The notes beneath the pieces were generated by a model, which made no database searches, had not been told where the DNA came from, and worked only from the letters and a program-made list of their open reading frames with translations. Shown one piece after another: positions 24,280-27,598 of a stretch of DNA of 27,598 nucleotides. Position numbers and translations under genes: made by a program. The stretch is from Akkermansiaceae bacterium (GTDB lineage Bacteria; Verrucomicrobiota; Verrucomicrobiia; Verrucomicrobiales; Akkermansiaceae), in contig JACKPZ010000034.1 in assembly GCA_024233135.1 (NCBI GenBank), forward strand, positions 1 to 27,598, in the 5' to 3' direction. Within the stretch, counting starts at the first letter, position 1. Every line of letters starts with the position of its first letter.

Positions 24280-26106
24280 TCACGGGGCGGGAGGCTCGTC
24301 AACTCCGGACGGAGGATTCTTCGGCATTTCCTCGCCCGGCGGGGGATCGGCGGGCGTTTGGTGCTCCTCACGCTCGGCGATGGCCTCGGGTGACGGCTCG
24401 ACCACCTGCTCGACAAGGGGTGCTTGCTGAGGCTCTGGAATTTCTTCGACGGCTGGCTCGGCGGGTGTTTCCGCTGCTGGCTCGGCAGGCGTTTCCGCGG
24501 TGGGCTCGGCAGGTGTTTCCGCGGACGGTGCGGCGCTTTCCGCAGCAGGGGAATCGGAAGGAGCTTCAGCGGCGACCGGAGTGGGAACTTCTTCGTTGGC
24601 CGTGGCGGGCTCGGGTTCCGGAGTGGTCGCGGCGGCCTCGGCAGGCTCCGTGGGAGTTTCCGGAGCGGCATCCGCAGGGCTCGTGGAATCTGTGGGAGCC
24701 GCGGCGGTGCCCTTGCCTTTCTTTTTCTTCTTCTTGCCACCGCCTTCCGATGCGGGCGTTGGTTCGCGCAGTTCCTGGACGACGAGTGTGTCGTCGGTGA
24801 AAAGCAGGATGTGTCCTTGGGTCAGCAGCCAGAAGAGATCGGCGGCGAACTCCGACGGTGGCGCGGTGCTGCCTTCTGGGAGCAGCGCCTTCCACAGGCC
24901 CTCGAGCTTGGCCGGCTTGTTGTTGCGGATCCACTCGACCATGATGCCCGGGCGCTCGGCGAGCACGGCATTGGGTGGCAGCGGATGTGGCCGGGCGGGT
25001 CCGGTGAACAGCTTGCCCTGGCGTTTGAAAACCGGTAGGTGCTCGGTTTCGACGGCGCGGCAGACGGCTGGGATCAACATCGCGGGATGCTTCCGGGCGT
25101 GACCGCCGGCGAGCTTGAGCGAGGTGAGCAGTGAAGGGGAAAGGTTCTTCGCGGAGATGTCGCCGTTCACTTCGGCACGGCGGGTTTCCTCGAAGGCGGT
25201 GTCGAAACAACGCGCGGACAGCGCGCGCTCGGCGGCCGATGGATCATCGACCCATGGCTCGTCCTCGCCGCCGCCTTTCACACGCCAGCGGGTGCGTTGT
25301 TTCATCGATTCGAGCCACGCGTTGACGGCTTCCTCTCCGCGTTCGGTGCGCACCTTGGCCATGTAGCTGGCGAGCGGAAGGTGGGAGAACCGCTCGCGGT
25401 GCAGGCGGTGGAGATTTGTCTGATAGGCGTGGAAATTCGGCGGGCCGAGCCATTCGCCGGAGATGCCGCAGCGGGCGACGACCTGGAAGTTTCCGGTCGG
25501 TGGATCGACCTCCACGGTTTCCTCCTCGACGAACTCCTTGCGGAGGTCCGACTGCCAGAGGTGGCGCACGGCTTCCTCGCGGGTGAGAAACACCGAGTCC
25601 TCGGTCTTGCCGCGGAACAGGGGTGCGTGCGGCTCCGCAGCTTCGAACACGGCGCGGCAGCGCTTGCGCTCGGCGAGCAAGGTCTTGGCGATGTCGAAAA
25701 GCGGATAGACACGGGCCACCTGGTGAATCTCCTTGCCGATGAGATGCACCGCTTCCTGATCCGGCACGAGCGTGACGCGCACGCCCTGCTCGGGAGGGAC
25801 ATCCTCATGGCGCGGTGGCGCGCCCCGGCGATCGTCGCCGCGTCCACCTTTGCCACGGAAACCACCGCGGTCGCCGCGATCCCCACGGTCGCGCCCGCCG
25901 CCGCGGCGGTCGTCACGCCGGTCGTCACGGAACTTGCGCGGGCCGTCGCCGCGGTCATCGGTACGCGGTTCGCCTTTCGGTTTCCGTTCCTTCTTCTTGT
26001 CGTCCGAGGCGCCGCGCGCCCACGCCGGTCCAAGCGCGAAACTCGACAGCAGGTCGTCCAACGGTGGCTTCTCGGGGTCACTCACGGCGCGCAGTCTAGC
26101 GACCAT
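24280..26106 (-). CDS. Unrecognised 608-residue protein with Arg/Gly/Asp-rich N-terminus and acidic repeat tail
   Basis: I do not recognise this family. Residues 1-30 (DPEKPPLDDLLSSFALGPAWA) are followed by a highly charged RGG/RDR-rich stretch (about 33-100), like the disordered RNA-binding tails of RNA helicases and RNase E. The central 105-450 looks folded, with FQVVARCGISGEWLGPPNFHAYQ as its most distinctive segment and many His, Trp and Arg. A KKKKKKGKG run at about 458 leads into a 150-residue Ala/Glu/Pro/Thr-rich tail with three tandem AETPAEP copies. No signal peptide is seen, so it is probably cytoplasmic. The ATG at 26106 is used; an in-frame GTG at 26085 (VSDPEKPP) is an alternative. 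waaA ends 27 bases upstream and tRNA-Ser follows 25 bases downstream. RNA binding is only a guess from the N-terminal composition. Confidence 0.75.
   Translation of the reverse strand: MVARLRAVSDPEKPPLDDLLSSFALGPAWARGASDDKKKERKPKGEPRTDDRGDGPRKFRDDRRDDRRGGGRDRGDRGDRGGFRGKGGRGDDRRGAPPRHEDVPPEQGVRVTLVPDQEAVHLIGKEIHQVARVYPLFDIAKTLLAERKRCRAVFEAAEPHAPLFRGKTEDSVFLTREEAVRHLWQSDLRKEFVEEETVEVDPPTGNFQVVARCGISGEWLGPPNFHAYQTNLHRLHRERFSHLPLASYMAKVRTERGEEAVNAWLESMKQRTRWRVKGGGEDEPWVDDPSAAERALSARCFDTAFEETRRAEVNGDISAKNLSPSLLTSLKLAGGHARKHPAMLIPAVCRAVETEHLPVFKRQGKLFTGPARPHPLPPNAVLAERPGIMVEWIRNNKPAKLEGLWKALLPEGSTAPPSEFAADLFWLLTQGHILLFTDDTLVVQELREPTPASEGGGKKKKKKGKGTAAAPTDSTSPADAAPETPTEPAEAAATTPEPEPATANEEVPTPVAAEAPSDSPAAESAAPSAETPAEPTAETPAEPAAETPAEPAVEEIPEPQQAPLVEQVVEPSPEAIAEREEHQTPADPPPGEEMPKNPPSGVDEPPAP
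24455..24526 (-). repeat. Three tandem 24-bp repeats in the 608-residue gene
   Basis: Three near-identical 24-base units, each beginning GGCTCGGC on the plus strand, lie at 24455-24478, 24479-24502 and 24503-24526. They encode the AETPAEP[T/A] repeats of the acidic tail. In-frame unit length means copy number could vary without a frameshift. Confidence 0.85.
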
Positions 26107-26133
26107 TCCCGAAATGACAAACTCCTCGTTGCG

Positions 26134-27426
26134 TCATTTTGATGTGCTTCCGGGAGCTGCCAAAAGCGCGATGATCCTTCGCGCAGCACCTTCGTGAACG
26201 GATAGAACGGCGGTTGCCTCGCGCGTCATCCCGCCGGCGTGATCCGGGTCGGCCGTGGTGCGGATCGCTCTCGCGAGTTGCTCTTGGTTTCCGGCCCGCA
26301 GCGCGCCTCCGCGATCAACCAAGCGGCTCGCGAGCGGCTCGAAGTTTTCCATGTGCGGACCGAAGACGACGGGTTTCTCCGCGAGGATGGCCTCCGCCGG
26401 ATTCTGCCCGCCGGTGGAAAGGAAACTCTTGCCGATGAGCACGATGTCCGCGTGCGCCGTCCAGTCGCGCAGCTCGCCGGTGCTGTCGATGACGAAGACG
26501 GACCGCGGATCGCTATGGCCGCCCTCCTCCGCGAAACGCGAGCGCAACACCACGTGGTGGCCGTCGTTTTCCAATGCCTGCCTCACCTCGGCGCGGCGCT
26601 CCGCATGGCGCGGGACGATCACCGGGAGCGCATCCGGCAGGGCGCTGCGGATGGCATTCGCGATCCATGTTTCCTCGCCCGCGTGGGTGCTGGCGGCGAG
26701 CACCACGGGCTTGCGCCCGAAGACCTCGAGCATGTCGTGAAACTCCGGCCTCCGCACGGGACGTCCCGCCCCCGGGTCGAACTTCAGGCTGCCCGTGAGC
26801 ACGATGTTTTCCGCGGCCACTCCGAGATCGCGCCAGACCTCCGCGTCCTCCGCCTGCTGGATCGCGACTTTGTCGAGCATGCCGAACAAGGGACGCACCA
26901 CCGCGGCGAACTTGCGATATCTCCGCGCCGAGCGAGGAGACATCCTCGCGTTCACCAGCGAAACCGGGATGCCGCGCCTGCGACAAGCGAGCAGCAGGTG
27001 CGGCCACGCCTCGCCCTCGACGAGCACCACGCGCGCCGGCTCGAAGCGCCGCAGGTAGCGCCTCACCATCCAGCGGAAATCGAGCGGCGCGTAGGTCACC
27101 CGCAGGCCGGGAATGCCGGCGGCGGTCGCCACGTCGTGACCCGTGGAAGTACCGGTGGCGAGAACGAAGCACTGGTCCGGATCGACCTCGCGCCACGCGC
27201 GGATCAGCTTCAGCGCGAGCAGCGCCTCGCCGACGCTCACCGCGTGCACGTGGGTCGCGCCGCAGGGTTCGAAATCCGTGTTTTCCTGATAGATCGCGGC
27301 CCTCTCGCCGAGCCGCGTTCCGAACCCGCCGCGCCGCAGCATCTTCACCACCCAGCCGGGAAACGCGGCGACGAAGAGAAACGGCAGCAGCAGACGATAG
27401 ACCGCGAGCGTGAGGGAAAATGCCAT
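26134..27426 (-). CDS. waaA: 3-deoxy-D-manno-octulosonic acid (Kdo) transferase
   Basis: A 430-residue GT30 enzyme that adds Kdo from CMP-Kdo to lipid A precursor at the inner membrane, an essential step of lipopolysaccharide synthesis. An N-terminal membrane-anchoring segment (about 5-28) precedes the catalytic HAVSVGEALLALKL, whose Glu67 is the conserved base. FVLATGTSTG, YAPLDFRW, VEGEAWPHLL, VNARMSPRS and LTGSLKFD follow in family order. The donor-binding C-terminal half has ASTHAGEE and GGQNPAEAILAEKPVVFGPHMENF. The length matches E. coli WaaA (425). The ATG at 27426 has no Shine-Dalgarno. The downstream 608-residue gene begins 27 bases after the stop, so the two are likely co-transcribed. 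Whether it adds one, two or more Kdo residues cannot be read from sequence. Confidence 0.95.
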   Translation of the reverse strand: MAFSLTLAVYRLLLPFLFVAAFPGWVVKMLRRGGFGTRLGERAAIYQENTDFEPCGATHVHAVSVGEALLALKLIRAWREVDPDQCFVLATGTSTGHDVATAAGIPGLRVTYAPLDFRWMVRRYLRRFEPARVVLVEGEAWPHLLLACRRRGIPVSLVNARMSPRSARRYRKFAAVVRPLFGMLDKVAIQQAEDAEVWRDLGVAAENIVLTGSLKFDPGAGRPVRRPEFHDMLEVFGRKPVVLAASTHAGEETWIANAIRSALPDALPVIVPRHAERRAEVRQALENDGHHVVLRSRFAEEGGHSDPRSVFVIDSTGELRDWTAHADIVLIGKSFLSTGGQNPAEAILAEKPVVFGPHMENFEPLASRLVDRGGALRAGNQEQLARAIRTTADPDHAGGMTREATAVLSVHEGAARRIIALLAAPGSTSK

Positions 27427-27558
27427 GCCGCGCCGAGCATGGGCGATCCCGCGCCCTCTGCCAATCCATCATCCGCGGCGCGCCGGCTAGAGCGTGGGCG
27501 ACCGCGCTTTGGAAACAGCCTGCGAACCACCGATGCGTCTTTCATCCGTCGGAGAAGG

Positions 27559-27594
27559 AACCACTGAGAAACTGAGAACCACTGAAGCCACTGA
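27559..27594. repeat. Phased ACTGA repeat at the window end
   Basis: ACTGA occurs four times at 27563, 27571, 27581 and 27590, with spacings of 8, 10 and 9 bases, in a (GA)ACCACTGAGAA-like context. It resembles in design the phased CACGAAA element at 190-330: short motif, spacing near 10. The window may end before a matching inverted arm. Nothing else is seen in 27427-27558. Confidence 0.5.
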
Positions 27595-27598
27595 CTCC

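Noticed and set aside
24455..24526. Possible CRISPR-like repeats
   Set aside because: The three 24-bp units are contiguous without spacers and encode AETPAEP in frame.
26239..27567. 442-codon open frame on plus opposite waaA
   Set aside because: No motif, and waaA is unambiguous on minus.

Overview
The window looks like a chromosomal segment of a GC-rich Gram-negative bacterium of the Verrucomicrobiota (Akkermansiaceae/Luteolibacter-like). This is inferred from gene content; no rRNA or marker gene fixes it. A Kdo transferase (waaA) implies lipopolysaccharide. A PEP-CTERM protein, a secreted beta-galactosidase with a discoidin domain, an FGE-type sulfatase, a TAT-exported Gfo/Idh/MocA oxidoreductase and TMTC-like and repeat-rich secreted proteins are typical of glycan-degrading Verrucomicrobiota. 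Gene starts almost never carry a Shine-Dalgarno sequence. The sigma factor is a short RpoD/SigA type lacking region 1.1.

Layout. 1-369 holds no gene but two palindromic elements. 370-5262 (minus): secreted GH2 beta-galactosidase, then pyrD. 5634-6497 (plus): sigma factor ending in a strong intrinsic terminator. 6569-7402 (minus) and 7477-8829 (plus): a divergent pair, a secreted alpha/beta-hydrolase and a TAT-exported oxidoreductase. 8835-10124 (minus) and 10201-10998 (plus): a divergent pair, a membrane-anchored cell-wall amidase and a YmdB-type phosphodiesterase. 11022-13462 (minus): an overlapping pair, a DPM-like GT2 glycosyltransferase and a TMTC-like GT-C/TPR membrane protein, divergent from a nucleotide-sugar epimerase (13554-14549). 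14589-16703: a secreted protein built from 26 units of 17 residues. 16885-18372 (minus): sulfatase. 18591-19418: a small secreted protein with a lysine-rich C-terminal domain. 19561-21483: secG with a long acidic tail, then a rhomboid protease. 21487-27426 (all minus): YpfJ-type zinc peptidase, choice-of-anchor A PEP-CTERM protein, GIY-YIG protein, tRNA-Ser(GCU), an unrecognised 608-residue protein and waaA.

How the genes may work together. Housekeeping functions (pyrimidine synthesis, transcription, Sec translocation, cell wall, LPS core, a tRNA) are interspersed with an exported glycan-processing set (beta-galactosidase, sulfatase, esterase, oxidoreductase) and a glycosyl-transfer group. 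No mobile element, CRISPR array, phage gene or defence system is visible. The most unusual features are the perfectly phased, cysteine-depleted 17-residue repeat protein, the GT2/TMTC-like overlapping pair, the general lack of Shine-Dalgarno sites, and periodic short-motif repeat elements at both ends of the window.
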